This document shows positions 52,991 through 62,791 of a stretch of DNA of 64,000 nt, in pieces. Numbering within the stretch: the first letter of the stretch is position 1; every line of letters starts with the position of its first letter. The notes beneath the pieces are model-generated. The model did no database searches and was not told where the DNA came from. It worked only from the letters and a program-made list of their open reading frames with translations. The DNA is taken from assembly GCF_003201835.2 (NCBI RefSeq), contig NZ_CP029289.2:1178001-1242000 (forward strand). Reading direction: 5' to 3'. The translations under genes were made by a program, and so were the position numbers. This DNA is from Acidianus brierleyi. GTDB lineage: Archaea; Thermoproteota; Thermoprotei_A; Sulfolobales; Sulfolobaceae.

Positions 52991-53430
52991 ATCTCGTCGC
53001 CTATCCAATGGAGATTTTGTGAAAACTTTCCCTTCTTATTAGCAGAAGCTTCTTCCTTAGTAATAAGCACTTTCATAACAGATACTGGAATCCCTGAAGT
53101 AGTTTTAGCCAAAATTATATCTCCAGGATTGCAATCACAATTAAATAATGATATACCTGGTACAAAAAGATCAGCTCCTCTAGATAGAGCTCTAGTAGCT
53201 CCTTCATCAACTACAACAGATGGTAATTCAACCTTATTATCCATAATCCAACAGAGAGTGGGTATAAGATCCTCTGAGAAAAAAGATAATTTACCTTCTA
53301 TAAAATAATATACTTGCTTTTTTTCCTTACCTACTTCAACTTTATCAGTTTTAATATCTACATGATATTTATCTCTAATTTGATTTATAAAAGTTCTTAA
53401 ATCCTTTTGTGATAAAAAGTGCCTTTGCAT
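52963..53430 (-). CDS. PUA-domain RNA-binding protein (MCT-1/Tma20-like)
   Basis: A 155-residue protein. An N-terminal domain of about 70 residues is followed by a PUA domain (VELPSVVVDEGATRALSRGADLFVPGI, then GDIILAKTTSGIPVSVM). This order matches archaeal relatives of MCT-1/Tma20, which act in translation or ribosome recycling with density-regulated partners. Start and upstream stop share one base (TAATG). Confidence 0.82.
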   Translation of the reverse strand: MQRHFLSQKDLRTFINQIRDKYHVDIKTDKVEVGKEKKQVYYFIEGKLSFFSEDLIPTLCWIMDNKVELPSVVVDEGATRALSRGADLFVPGISLFNCDCNPGDIILAKTTSGIPVSVMKVLITKEEASANKKGKFSQNLHWIGDEIWKMCKNPK

Positions 53431-55565
53431 TATAATGAATCCCCTAATGATAATGGCATAGTCTTTATTCTTTTACCTAAACAATTTTCTACAGCATTAA
53501 CTATAACTGGAGTAGAGACAACAGCTCCGGCTTCGCCTATACCTTTACTTCCAGTAGGATGAGCAGATAATCCTTTTTCAATATAATACCACTTTATCTC
53601 TGGAGACTCAACAGCAGTTGGAAAACCGTAATCTCCTAGATTAGAATTCAGTAAAGATCCGTCATCTGCTATTTTTGCTCCTTCATACAAAGCTTGAGCT
53701 ATACCTTGTAATACACCACCGTGTATTTGGCCTTCAGCTAGCATAGGGTTTATTACTTTTCCAATATCATCTAATGCAATATATTTAATTACCCTCATTT
53801 TATTCAATTCTTTATCTACATCTATCATGGCCATATGTACTCCGTAAGGACTAGTTGGTTTAGATACTGCATAAACAGAAGTAACATCTAAAGATATTCC
53901 GTTTTTATAAGCATATTTTATTATATCACTCAGCTCCAATTTCTTATTTTCAGTCTTATGAGTTATTGTACCTTCTTTATATTCTAACTCCTCTATATCA
54001 GCGTTCATCATTTTGGATGCTATTTCAATGAATCTAGATTTTAATTCCTGAGCAGCTTTCAACATAGCTGAGCCGCCAACGGTTACAGTCCTACTTCCCC
54101 ACGTGCCTATTCCGTCTTCTATAATATCAGTATCTCCCCATTTTACTTCAATATTTTCAATTGGGATCTCTAATGTTTCTGCTACTATCTGAGCAAAAGC
54201 AGTAGCATCTCCTTGCCCATGTGGTCCAGAACCCGTAATGGCTATTATTTTACCGTCTGATTTTGTAAATACTCTAGCTACTTCCCAAGGCCCAAATCCA
54301 GTTATTTCAACATACATTGCCAATCCTGTACAATATCCTTTTTCCTTAGCTTCAGCAGAAAGTTCAGTATAGTATTTTTTAGCCTTATTTAAAATGTCAA
54401 CATAGTCTCCAGTATCATATACAATTCCAAATCCATTATCATAAGGCATTTCATTAGGCTTGACTACATTATTTAACCTTATCTCTATTGGATCCATTTT
54501 TAACTCATTAGCAATAATATTGATTATTCTCTCTATAAAGTATGTAGCTTCTGGTCTTCCAGCCCCTCTATACGACGTAGTAGGAACTTTATTAGTATGT
54601 ACCGCATACGCTGTTACTGACGCATTAGGAATGTCATATGGTCCTAAAACCATTTTAGTTGTACTCAAAACATTCCCGGATTCGTCATCATTAGCATCAG
54701 AATATGGAGCCCCTAAATCTCCAACTATTGTTCCCATTAGGGCCATTATTTTACCGTTTTTGTTAAATCCTACCTTAAATCTCATGCTTTTGTCTCTACC
54801 ATGACCTGCGCTTATCATCTCCTCTGTCCTTGTTGGAACCCATTTTAATGGAATACCTAATTTTAACGCAAGCTTAGATACAGCATATTCCTCTGGATGC
54901 GCAATAATCTTACTCCCAAAAGCTCCACCTACATCTGGTTGAATTACTCTAATATTAGAGTAATTAAGAAATTGCACTAGATTTCTTCTCAAAAAATGAG
55001 CCGATTGAGTAGAAGACCAAACATTAAGTCTTTGACCGTCAAAATATGCTAATATTCCTCGAGTTTCTAAAGGAGAAGCAATCATTCTCTGATTTATTAG
55101 TTCGTCTTCTATAACAAAATCTACGTTCTTGATAGCTTCTTCTGGATTACCTTTTGAATATGTTTTATTAATATAAATATTACTTTTTAACCCACTATAT
55201 GCTTTCTTCTCATCTTTCAACGCCTCGTATGGATCTATAACATAAGGTAAATCTTCATATTCAACTTCTATACTTTCTAATAAATCATAAGCCTCATATC
55301 TATCTTTAGCTATTACAGCAGCTATTGGCTGCCCTATATAAGTAGTTTCGTTAGTAGCAATAGGAAAATCCTTCCCTGGATTTATGTCTTCGCCCGTAAA
55401 GATACCTTCTCTCTTTGCTATTTTTATTCTTGCGTGTGGCTTCGTTGATCTTAAAAATGCTACAAATTTAGTACCTTGAAATACCAAATCATCAACATAC
55501 GTTCCATGTCCAGTAATTAGCCTAGGATCTTCGATTCTTTTTATTGGTTGACCGATATAATGCAT
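53430..55565 (-). CDS. Molybdopterin-binding large subunit, xanthine dehydrogenase/aldehyde dehydrogenase family
   Basis: About 711 residues. The N terminus IGQPIKRIEDPRLITGHGTYVDD and the motifs GGAFGSK (cofactor loop), SYRGAGRPEATYF, GSGPHGQGDATAFAQ and the catalytic base in GIGEAGA define the family. In Sulfolobus the glyceraldehyde/aldehyde oxidoreductase has this large subunit plus FAD and 2Fe-2S subunits. Neither partner gene is in the window, so it must borrow subunits from elsewhere or be a divergent paralogue. ATG 55565 gives the normal N terminus; ATG 55577 adds four residues. Confidence 0.86.
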   Translation of the reverse strand: MHYIGQPIKRIEDPRLITGHGTYVDDLVFQGTKFVAFLRSTKPHARIKIAKREGIFTGEDINPGKDFPIATNETTYIGQPIAAVIAKDRYEAYDLLESIEVEYEDLPYVIDPYEALKDEKKAYSGLKSNIYINKTYSKGNPEEAIKNVDFVIEDELINQRMIASPLETRGILAYFDGQRLNVWSSTQSAHFLRRNLVQFLNYSNIRVIQPDVGGAFGSKIIAHPEEYAVSKLALKLGIPLKWVPTRTEEMISAGHGRDKSMRFKVGFNKNGKIMALMGTIVGDLGAPYSDANDDESGNVLSTTKMVLGPYDIPNASVTAYAVHTNKVPTTSYRGAGRPEATYFIERIINIIANELKMDPIEIRLNNVVKPNEMPYDNGFGIVYDTGDYVDILNKAKKYYTELSAEAKEKGYCTGLAMYVEITGFGPWEVARVFTKSDGKIIAITGSGPHGQGDATAFAQIVAETLEIPIENIEVKWGDTDIIEDGIGTWGSRTVTVGGSAMLKAAQELKSRFIEIASKMMNADIEELEYKEGTITHKTENKKLELSDIIKYAYKNGISLDVTSVYAVSKPTSPYGVHMAMIDVDKELNKMRVIKYIALDDIGKVINPMLAEGQIHGGVLQGIAQALYEGAKIADDGSLLNSNLGDYGFPTAVESPEIKWYYIEKGLSAHPTGSKGIGEAGAVVSTPVIVNAVENCLGKRIKTMPLSLGDSL

Positions 55566-55587
55566 ATATTTATGCATATTTTCGAGT

Positions 55588-56145
55588 TTATATTTTCTTT
55601 ACTCTTAATATTGATGATGGATGAGTAGATAATATAGAAGAAGAAGGATCGCCATAATTATTTATTAACAAAACAAGAGCTTCTTTACTTGTTAATTTTA
55701 CAGCATATTTGTCAGCTTCTAGTTCAAATTTCCTAGAAAGAAATCTTTGAACCAAAAATCCTAAAAGAAGAAATAATAGAGCAATTAAAGGTATATTTAA
55801 AAGCGAAAAGAATCCTATAAGTATTAGCGATATGATGAATAAATTTTTGATATGATGCTTCATTTTTATGTGACCAAGTTCATGCGCTATCGCGGCCATT
55901 ATTTCTTTTTTATCCAAATTCAACAAGGACGACGTAACTATTATAGTATTTCCAGAAGTAGAAAATGCGTTTATATCTTTACTATCCTTTATTCTTAAAG
56001 AAAAATTTACATTTGATTTAGATTTTAATTCGTCAATGCCTTCAACATAAACCTCTCTATAGTGTCTACTGTATATTCTTGAGATACCAAAGTAGCTAAT
56101 GTATAAAATAACTAGAGGGACTATAACGAAACTAAAACTATTCAT
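55588..56145 (-). CDS. Small M48-family membrane metallopeptidase
   Basis: A 185-residue protein. It has an N-terminal membrane helix, the zinc motif HELGH near residue 89 (AIAHELGHIKMKHH), two closely spaced helices (about 100-135), then ELEADKY with the third zinc ligand Glu. It is much shorter than HtpX (about 300), with no long N-terminal domain. Probably a membrane protein quality-control peptidase. A full HtpX is at 61339-62316. Confidence 0.82.
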   Translation of the reverse strand: MNSFSFVIVPLVILYISYFGISRIYSRHYREVYVEGIDELKSKSNVNFSLRIKDSKDINAFSTSGNTIIVTSSLLNLDKKEIMAAIAHELGHIKMKHHIKNLFIISLILIGFFSLLNIPLIALLFLLLGFLVQRFLSRKFELEADKYAVKLTSKEALVLLINNYGDPSSSILSTHPSSILRVKKI

Positions 56146-56232
56146 AAATCTATTTGGTCAGTATTACTATATTAACTATATAACTTAGCTGAAAGTTTCA
56201 CTTAAAATCTAGAAAGTACATTTTGTCTTTAA

Positions 56233-57249
56233 ATGAAAGCTATAGTATTAGAAAACGGCAACCCCTTGTTAAAAGAGGTACCTATACCAAAGTTACAAGA
56301 AGGCGACGTACTAGTAAAAATGAAAGCTTGCGGATTATGTGGAACAGATGTTGAAAAAATATGCGGTCAATATACAGCTTCTCAGCCAATTTTAGGGCAT
56401 GAACCTGCAGGTATAATTCAAGAATCTACAGTAGAATGGCTTAAACCCGGTGATAGAGTTTTTGCCCATCATCATGTTCCATGTTATGAATGCTATTATT
56501 GTAAAAAGGGAAGTCCTACAATGTGCCCATATTATAGGAAAACTAATTTAGATCCTGGTGGATTTGCAGAATATTTTAGAGTACCGGCTTGGAACGTTAA
56601 ACGAGGAGGAATATTAAAATTACCTGATAATGTAACTTTCGACGAAGGGGCTTTTATAGAGCCCCTTGCTACTGTTATAAGAGCCCAAAGGAGAGTATTT
56701 ATCGATAAGGACGATTTTATACTAGTAGTAGGAGCTGGACCCATGGGTTTATTACATGTAATGGCGGCCAAAGTAAATGGAGCCGGTAAAGTATTCGTAT
56801 CAGATGTTTCAGAGTTCAGAAGAGAATATTCATTAAAAGTAGGTGCTGATGTGTCATTTAATGCCGCTAAGATTAATATTGAAGAGGAAGTCAAAAAGCT
56901 TACAGACGGTAGAGGAGTAGACGTTGCAATAGTAGCGTCTGGAGCACCACAAGCTATCCTTAGTGCGCTAAATTCGGTTAGAAAAGGTGGAAGAGTATTA
57001 CTCTTTGGTGTTCCATATAAAGGAACAATATTAAATTATGATATAAGCAATTTATTGAATAACGAGATCTCTATAATTAGCAGTAATGCCGCAGTAGAAG
57101 AAGATACTAGGGAAGCATTAAATATGATTGCCAATAAGAAAATTGATGTAACTAAACTAATTACAGGGAAATTTAAATTAGAGGAATTTAATGAGGCCGT
57201 AAGGGAAGCCAAAGAAGGAAAAACCATAAAAGCAATAATATATGACTAG
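56233..57249 (+). CDS. Zinc-dependent medium-chain alcohol/polyol dehydrogenase
   Basis: A 338-residue MDR enzyme. Catalytic zinc ligands are Cys36 (CGLCGTD) and His56-Glu57 (LGHEPAG). The structural zinc site is CYECYYCKKGSPTMC near 85-100. The Rossmann motif is GAGPMGLLHV near 170, followed by an acidic residue (VSDVSE), which suggests NAD. The closest types are threonine, sorbitol or similar dehydrogenases. Substrate unknown. The last 72 bp overlap the convergent cbiB gene. Confidence 0.86.
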   Translation: MKAIVLENGNPLLKEVPIPKLQEGDVLVKMKACGLCGTDVEKICGQYTASQPILGHEPAGIIQESTVEWLKPGDRVFAHHHVPCYECYYCKKGSPTMCPYYRKTNLDPGGFAEYFRVPAWNVKRGGILKLPDNVTFDEGAFIEPLATVIRAQRRVFIDKDDFILVVGAGPMGLLHVMAAKVNGAGKVFVSDVSEFRREYSLKVGADVSFNAAKINIEEEVKKLTDGRGVDVAIVASGAPQAILSALNSVRKGGRVLLFGVPYKGTILNYDISNLLNNEISIISSNAAVEEDTREALNMIANKKIDVTKLITGKFKLEEFNEAVREAKEGKTIKAIIYD

Positions 57250-58089
57250 TATTGAAGAGATATATAGAAAAGTTGTAATCTTAAATAATTTTAAAGCTCT
57301 TTTAATATCACTAGAGCTAGGTAAATTGCCATTCCCAACTGAATAGAATCCTCTTTTTTCTAACTTCACTCCTAGTAAATAAGCAGCTGCAGAAATCGGA
57401 TATCTAGCATTAATACTTTCAATATCGCTGTGTCTAATAATATCTAGCATATTCTTTACTTTCAATCTCATTATAATTCCTGCCAAAATCATAAACAATA
57501 CAGAAATTCTAGCAGGAATATAATTTAAAATAGTGTCAACTTTTGCAGAAAAGAATCCTTCTTTTTTTAACTCAGTAGTCTTATACCCTACCATACTATC
57601 CATAGTATTCGATAATCTTTGTAAAAGAGCACCTGGCATTCCTAATAATAGAAACCAGAAAAGTGGAGAAGATATTCCATCGACAAAACTCTCAAAAAGA
57701 GATTCTATAGCTGCAGACGCTATATGCCCTTCATCCTCTTTTGTCAAATTTCTCCTCACTATCTGTTGCACGATATATCTAGAATTCTCATCTAAATTTG
57801 ACGATTTATTAACTATTTTATACAACATCTTTATTGAGAATGTAGTCTTCAATGTAAGAGCTAATAAAATAAATTTTAATATTAAAATAGGAATATATAA
57901 GGGTAAAATAAATAATATTAAAATAGGAACAACAGATAATAGCCAAATAAAAATGCCGTATACGTATCCTTTATAAGGCCTTATTAATTTTTCACTTATT
58001 TTGCCAGTTAATACTACTGGATGAATATATATTGGAGGTTCTCCTAATATTAAATCCCAAAATAGTGCAGCAATGAAGACAAGTAACAA
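57178..58089 (-). CDS. cbiB: Adenosylcobinamide-phosphate synthase
   Basis: A 303-residue membrane protein with about five or six hydrophobic segments. Signatures of CbiB/CobD are LFWDLILGEPPIYIHPV at the N terminus, AAIESLFESFVDGISSPLFW near 127 and NTMDSMVGYKT near 162. It attaches the aminopropanol linker to adenosylcobyric acid. It overlaps cobS upstream by 40 bp, and its C terminus overlaps the ADH gene by 72 bp, which is long for two real genes; the last 24 residues may be a recent extension. Confidence 0.87.
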   Translation of the reverse strand: MLLVFIAALFWDLILGEPPIYIHPVVLTGKISEKLIRPYKGYVYGIFIWLLSVVPILILFILPLYIPILILKFILLALTLKTTFSIKMLYKIVNKSSNLDENSRYIVQQIVRRNLTKEDEGHIASAAIESLFESFVDGISSPLFWFLLLGMPGALLQRLSNTMDSMVGYKTTELKKEGFFSAKVDTILNYIPARISVLFMILAGIIMRLKVKNMLDIIRHSDIESINARYPISAAAYLLGVKLEKRGFYSVGNGNLPSSSDIKRALKLFKITTFLYISSILVIYYCFYGFSFFGFPYGLIKFL

Positions 58090-58799
58090 AACTTTTCATT
58101 AGCTAATAAAAATAAGGGGAAAGATAAAGTTATCACAAACCCAGTTAGATCACCAGAAGATCCATGAAAAGATGTTTTTCCTATATAATAGAAAATTAGA
58201 TAAAGAATAATGTACAAAACTAATGGTATTATTAGAAGAAAAGGAATAGCTTGGATTAGTAATAAAGCATACTTATTAGATAGATAGCTATTGAATATTT
58301 TTCCAAGATAACTATTCTCCATAGGTTTTAACGTTGATAAAATTAATAATCCTAATGATCTACAAGCAATTTCTGAAGATATTAAAACCAAAAAGGAATA
58401 TAATGAAGGATACTGTAAATTTAACAATGCAACTAGCATAATGGAAAAATATACCAAAGAGGCACCTATTCCTCCAGAACCGACCTCAACATCTTTCATA
58501 GCTTTTATTCGTTTTTCCATGTTACCCTTGACCATCAGCGCATCCGAAATATCCAGTAATCCATCAAGATGATTGAAGCCTCTTACCACTTCAACTATAA
58601 CAAATAATAGAACTTTAGATAAAATTCCTATGATATTCCATAGTAAAAGATAAGAAGCGAAATCTATTATTCCAGTAATTAAACCAATAAAAATTGGAGA
58701 TAAAAAGCTATATCTTGCAATAGTTTCTAGATCTGATTTTATAGAAGGAATAATAGTGAAAAACGATAATTGAGCTAATATTCCTTTAAAAGCTTTCAC
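58050..58799 (-). CDS. cobS: Cobalamin synthase (adenosylcobinamide-GDP ribazoletransferase)
   Basis: A 249-residue membrane protein with six or so hydrophobic segments. The hallmark GFNHLDGLLDISDALMVKGN near 75 is the acidic Mg-binding loop, and MKDVEVGSGGIGASLVYF near 100 is the second conserved site. It joins adenosylcobinamide-GDP and alpha-ribazole in the membrane. The start is GTG at 58799, only 6 bp from the divergent cbiP start. Confidence 0.87.
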   Translation of the reverse strand: MKAFKGILAQLSFFTIIPSIKSDLETIARYSFLSPIFIGLITGIIDFASYLLLWNIIGILSKVLLFVIVEVVRGFNHLDGLLDISDALMVKGNMEKRIKAMKDVEVGSGGIGASLVYFSIMLVALLNLQYPSLYSFLVLISSEIACRSLGLLILSTLKPMENSYLGKIFNSYLSNKYALLLIQAIPFLLIIPLVLYIILYLIFYYIGKTSFHGSSGDLTGFVITLSFPLFLLANEKFCYLSSLLHYFGI

Positions 58800-58805
58800 A
58801 AAATC

Positions 58806-60203
58806 TTGTTAAATGTGGCAGTTATAATTTCTTCACCTATGAGTGATTCTGGTAAATCATTTTTTGTATCTACCTTAAGTAATATTCTTAGAGGCATACC
58901 ATTTAAGGCACAAAATATGTCGTTAAACAGTTTCCCTAGTGATGAAGGAGGAGAAATTGCATTCATACAAGCTTTTCAAGCTATCGGTTCTGGTCTAAGC
59001 CCAAAAAGTTTCATGAACCCAGTTTTATTGAAACCTTCAGGTAAATCAGTAGAGGTCATCGTTTTTGGAAATTCATTAGGGAATTTTTCCCCTGGAGAAT
59101 ATTATAGCATAATAAAAAAATTATGGAGTAAAATTAAGAATATTATTACAGATAATATGATAATAGAAGCAGCCGGAGGATTAGGAGAACCTAATTTCCT
59201 CAATAGAGATATTTCAGGATTTTTAATAATGAAAGAATTGAAAATACCTACTATATTAATCTTAGATATCGATAGAGGAGGAGCATTCGCATCGGCATTC
59301 GGGATATACAAAATGTTTCCCACATCCGTGAGAGGATTATTAAAAGGATTTATAATTAATAAATTCAGAGGAGAAGAAAAATATCTAGAAAAAGCTATTG
59401 CATGGCTTGAAAATAAAACAAAAATGAAATACTTAGGCTATGTTCCATATTTAGAAGAAAACCCAATAATGCCAGAAGATTCCATGAACATCAAAGATAT
59501 AGGAGATGGAGAAAAAAAAGTATCTATTATAGCTTATCCTTACATGAGTAACTTTAATGAATTCTATGCACTTTATAAATCTAATTCCAATGTGAAATTT
59601 GTATATAAACCTTCACAACTTAAAAATTCAGATTTAGTTATTCTTCCAGGTACTAAAAATACATATAAATCTATTCTATGGCTAAAGGAAAGGAATTTCA
59701 TTGATGAAATAAGAAAATATCCTATTCTAGGAATATGCGGAGGTTTTCAATTAATGGGTAAGAAACTTGTAGATCCGTATGGCTTAGAAGCTGAAAATAT
59801 AACGGAATACCCTGGATTAAATATATTTGATATAAAAACTATTTTTGATAAAAATAAGGTTGTATCACTGAGTGAGGGAAAAGGAGACGTAAGAATTGAG
59901 GGTTATGAAATTAGAAGAGGAAAAATACATTACGAAAATGAAAGACCACTTTTTTACATAACAAAGAGAAATAAGGTTTCCGTTGAAATACCTGATGGTG
60001 CAAAAAAGGATGATAAAATGGGTTTAAGTTTACATGGATCTTTATTCTCTTCTTTTAGTAGAGAACTAGAAGACTATGGCATAAAAATATTCTCTGGTTC
60101 TATGAAAGAGGAAATAGAAAATATGGTTCAAAAAAATGTAAAAATAATAAAAGAAAATATAGATGTAGATAGAATAGATGATATTTATAACTCAAAAATG
60201 TAA
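58806..60203 (+). CDS. cbiP: Cobyric acid synthase
   Basis: About 465 residues from TTG 58806 (GTG 58815 is possible). The N-terminal P-loop-like DSGKSFFVSTL is degenerate, as usual in the family. QNMSLNSF near 37 and MNPVLLKPSG near 68 are CbiP signatures. The C-terminal amidotransferase domain has the nucleophile Cys in GICGGFQLMG near 315 and the catalytic His in LSLHGSLFSS near 402. It amidates the corrin ring at four positions. With cbiB and cobS it forms part of the late cobalamin pathway; no early genes are in the window. Confidence 0.9.
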   Translation: MLNVAVIISSPMSDSGKSFFVSTLSNILRGIPFKAQNMSLNSFPSDEGGEIAFIQAFQAIGSGLSPKSFMNPVLLKPSGKSVEVIVFGNSLGNFSPGEYYSIIKKLWSKIKNIITDNMIIEAAGGLGEPNFLNRDISGFLIMKELKIPTILILDIDRGGAFASAFGIYKMFPTSVRGLLKGFIINKFRGEEKYLEKAIAWLENKTKMKYLGYVPYLEENPIMPEDSMNIKDIGDGEKKVSIIAYPYMSNFNEFYALYKSNSNVKFVYKPSQLKNSDLVILPGTKNTYKSILWLKERNFIDEIRKYPILGICGGFQLMGKKLVDPYGLEAENITEYPGLNIFDIKTIFDKNKVVSLSEGKGDVRIEGYEIRRGKIHYENERPLFYITKRNKVSVEIPDGAKKDDKMGLSLHGSLFSSFSRELEDYGIKIFSGSMKEEIENMVQKNVKIIKENIDVDRIDDIYNSKM

Positions 60204-60211
60204 ATAAGCTT

Positions 60212-61324
60212 GTGTTTGATCCCGAGAATTTCATAAAAGAGGTAACGCCTCAGATTTTAAATGTAGCAAAAGATGAAAAGATAGTAGCTGCGGTAAGTGG
60301 TGGAGTAGATAGTACAACAGCAGCAGTATTGTTATATAAAACCCTAGGTTTTAACGTAGTTCCTATAATGATTGACACTGGCTTTCTTAGAAAGGACGAA
60401 ACTAAGATTGTCAAAAAATTACTAGAAAATATTTTGCCATTGCGTATCATAGATAAGTCGGAAGAATTTATAACTTCGTTAGAAGGAATAGAAGATGCCG
60501 AAGAAAAAAGAAAAAAATTTAGGAACCTTTTTTATAAAAACATTTCTGACATAATAAGAGAAAATAATGCTACTTTTCTAGCTCAAGGAACTATAGCAGC
60601 TGACTGGATAGAAACACAAGGTGGAATAAAAACACAACATAACGTGTTAGTTCAATTAGGTATAGATACAGAAAAAACCTGGGGCTTTAAGTTAATAGAA
60701 CCTTTGGCAGATCTTTACAAAGATGAAGTAAGAGCATTAGCAAGATATCTTGGATTACCAAAAGAACTCTCTGAAAGACAACCATTTCCAGGTCCAGGTT
60801 TATTAATAAGAACTATAGGAAAATTAACTAAAGAAAAATTGGAAATTGTACGAGAATCTAATGACATAGTTGAAAAATCGCTTGAAAATTATTCCTTTTC
60901 TCAATATTTTGCTGCAATATTTGAATCAGATAAAAAAAGAGACGAAAAAATAACTAATTATATCGGTCAAGATATATTCGTATATAATTCCCGAGCAACA
61001 GGAGTTAAAGGTGATGTACGAAGCTATGGTAAAATAGCTTCAATAGATGGGGAATTAGATTATAATGAAATAATGAGAATAGTATCGGAAATTACAAAGT
61101 TTGATATTACTCATGTGTTATATAGAATTAACGAAAAAGAAAATGGAAAGTATTCAGTAGTAATTAGAGCAATAAACACTGAAGACTTCATGACTGCAGA
61201 TTTTGCTAAAATAAGTTATTCGGTTTTAAATGAAATATCACAAAAAATATTAACACTAAATGACGTCAAGGAAGTCTTATATGATGTGACTACTAAGCCA
61301 CCAGCAACAATAGAATTTGAATAA
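60212..61324 (+). CDS. guaAB: GMP synthase, ATP pyrophosphatase subunit
   Basis: A 370-residue protein with GTG start. The PP-loop motif SGGVDST is at residues 29-35, LAQGTIAADWIE near 130 and the XMP-binding ERQPFPGPGLLIR near 190, with the C-terminal dimerisation domain ending PPATIEFE. There is no glutaminase domain, as normal for archaea, where a separate GuaAA subunit supplies ammonia; that gene is not here. It starts 8 bp after cbiP and is likely co-transcribed. Confidence 0.92.
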   Translation: MFDPENFIKEVTPQILNVAKDEKIVAAVSGGVDSTTAAVLLYKTLGFNVVPIMIDTGFLRKDETKIVKKLLENILPLRIIDKSEEFITSLEGIEDAEEKRKKFRNLFYKNISDIIRENNATFLAQGTIAADWIETQGGIKTQHNVLVQLGIDTEKTWGFKLIEPLADLYKDEVRALARYLGLPKELSERQPFPGPGLLIRTIGKLTKEKLEIVRESNDIVEKSLENYSFSQYFAAIFESDKKRDEKITNYIGQDIFVYNSRATGVKGDVRSYGKIASIDGELDYNEIMRIVSEITKFDITHVLYRINEKENGKYSVVIRAINTEDFMTADFAKISYSVLNEISQKILTLNDVKEVLYDVTTKPPATIEFE

Positions 61325-61338
61325 AAATGTCTCACTAC

Positions 61339-62316
61339 TTAATAAATACTATTCTTAAGTCTCTCAAGTAGTTGAATTCTCTTAGGTGATGCAGGATGAT
61401 CGCTAAAGAAATCTGCATACCAAGGCACTTTTTCTGTCTTCCAATAGTTTATTAATTGCTCTACATCCATATCACTAACGTCTTCATTTATATCCATTGG
61501 CGAGAAAAATAACATATTCATCATTTGATTATTATTTCTTTTCTTATATTTCTCCAATGTGTTAGGATCAACTGAAAGTGTTATCTTAGCTAAAGCTCTC
61601 TGTAGATTCTCCGCACCGTTAGGTATAGTTGTAGCAGAGTTAACATCCGCATAAGCTTCTCTTAATCTATTTATGTATAGAACTAGAAATTGAAACATAT
61701 AACTTACTGCTAATAATGCAATGCCTATTAACCACATAGAACCAGCATTGTTATTTCTATTTCCTTCACCTAACATTCCTCCCCACATTAGAGAGTATCC
61801 TAAAAAGAATATCAATGTAGGTATCAGACCTATCGCCATTAATAACTGAACATCTCTATGCCTTAAATGGCCTAGTTCATGGCCTAATACAGCCTTAATT
61901 TCGTCTTTATTTAATATTTTTAATAAAGGCAAAGTTATAGCAACTCTTTTACCAGCTATAGGGCTTCCATATGCAAAAGCATTAGGAAATGGAACATCGG
62001 CTATATAGACTTTAGGAATATCTAGATGATTATACATTGCTACCTCGTCTACTAAATCTACCAACCAACCATACTTAGGATCAGTAGGCGATACTTCCAC
62101 AGCCCTGTACATAGCATTAATCAAATATGGACCAAATAGCCATTGAACTATATTCAATACTATCAGAAAAGATAATATTCCAATAATTACTGCCGGAGCA
62201 AACGCTACTCCAAAGAAATACCCTGCTACAGCATAAACTAAAGCAAACCCTAGGAGAAAAACTCCTACACTAGCCACTACCATACCTAGTTTTAATTTTA
62301 TTAGTGCAAAGTTCAT
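61339..62316 (-). CDS. htpX: HtpX-type membrane zinc peptidase (M48B)
   Basis: About 325 residues. Two N-terminal membrane helices precede the zinc motif GHELGHLRHRD near 143-153, two more helices, and the third ligand region LREAYADVNSA. NAFAYG near 110 is an HtpX hallmark, and the C-terminal SDHPASPKRIQLLERL is typical. It degrades damaged membrane proteins. ATG 62316 is preferred over TTG 62325. The promoter faces that of the CBS gene across about 80 bp. Confidence 0.9.
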   Translation of the reverse strand: MNFALIKLKLGMVVASVGVFLLGFALVYAVAGYFFGVAFAPAVIIGILSFLIVLNIVQWLFGPYLINAMYRAVEVSPTDPKYGWLVDLVDEVAMYNHLDIPKVYIADVPFPNAFAYGSPIAGKRVAITLPLLKILNKDEIKAVLGHELGHLRHRDVQLLMAIGLIPTLIFFLGYSLMWGGMLGEGNRNNNAGSMWLIGIALLAVSYMFQFLVLYINRLREAYADVNSATTIPNGAENLQRALAKITLSVDPNTLEKYKKRNNNQMMNMLFFSPMDINEDVSDMDVEQLINYWKTEKVPWYADFFSDHPASPKRIQLLERLKNSIY

Positions 62317-62394
62317 GATTATCAATGTTATATTTTGAAGATGAGGATATAAAGCTTATTCAAAGTTTATTAATCACTCAATGTAATTTTTCCC

Positions 62395-62790
62395 ATGGAG
62401 GAAACTGTAAAAGATTACATGAAAACTGAGGTAATAAGTGTAGATAAATCTAAGTCAATAAAAGAAGTAGCCGAAGTTATGACTAAGAACAATGTAGGAT
62501 CAGTTATTGTAACTGAGAACAAAAAGCCATTAGGAATAGTTACTGAACGAGATATAGTAAGAGCAATAGGAAAAGGAAAAGATTTGAATGCAAAAGCCGA
62601 AGAAATTATGACTGCATCATTGATAACCATAAAAATAGACTCGCCAATCACTGGAGCTTTAAGTTTAATGAGAACATACAATATCCGTCATCTTCCAGTA
62701 GTCGATTATGATGGAAATCTTTCCGGAATAATATCAATAAGAGATATAGCAAGAGCCCTGGACGATTTTTATGAAAGCGGAGCAGAGTGA
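62395..62790 (+). CDS. CBS-domain pair protein
   Basis: A 131-residue protein made only of two CBS domains (VKDYMKTEVISVDKSKSIKEVAE... and AEEIMTASLITIKIDSPITGAL...). Each has the GIVTERDI or GIISIRDI end that lines the adenosyl-ligand site. Such stand-alone pairs sense AMP, ATP or SAM and act on unknown partners. The IS110 copy 2 begins one base after its stop codon, so the gene is intact but has lost its native downstream DNA. Confidence 0.88.
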   Translation: MEETVKDYMKTEVISVDKSKSIKEVAEVMTKNNVGSVIVTENKKPLGIVTERDIVRAIGKGKDLNAKAEEIMTASLITIKIDSPITGALSLMRTYNIRHLPVVDYDGNLSGIISIRDIARALDDFYESGAE

Positions 62791-62791
62791 A

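Noticed and set aside
54460..54804. Plus-strand ORF opposite the molybdopterin subunit
   Set aside because: The minus-strand gene holds conserved family motifs through this stretch.
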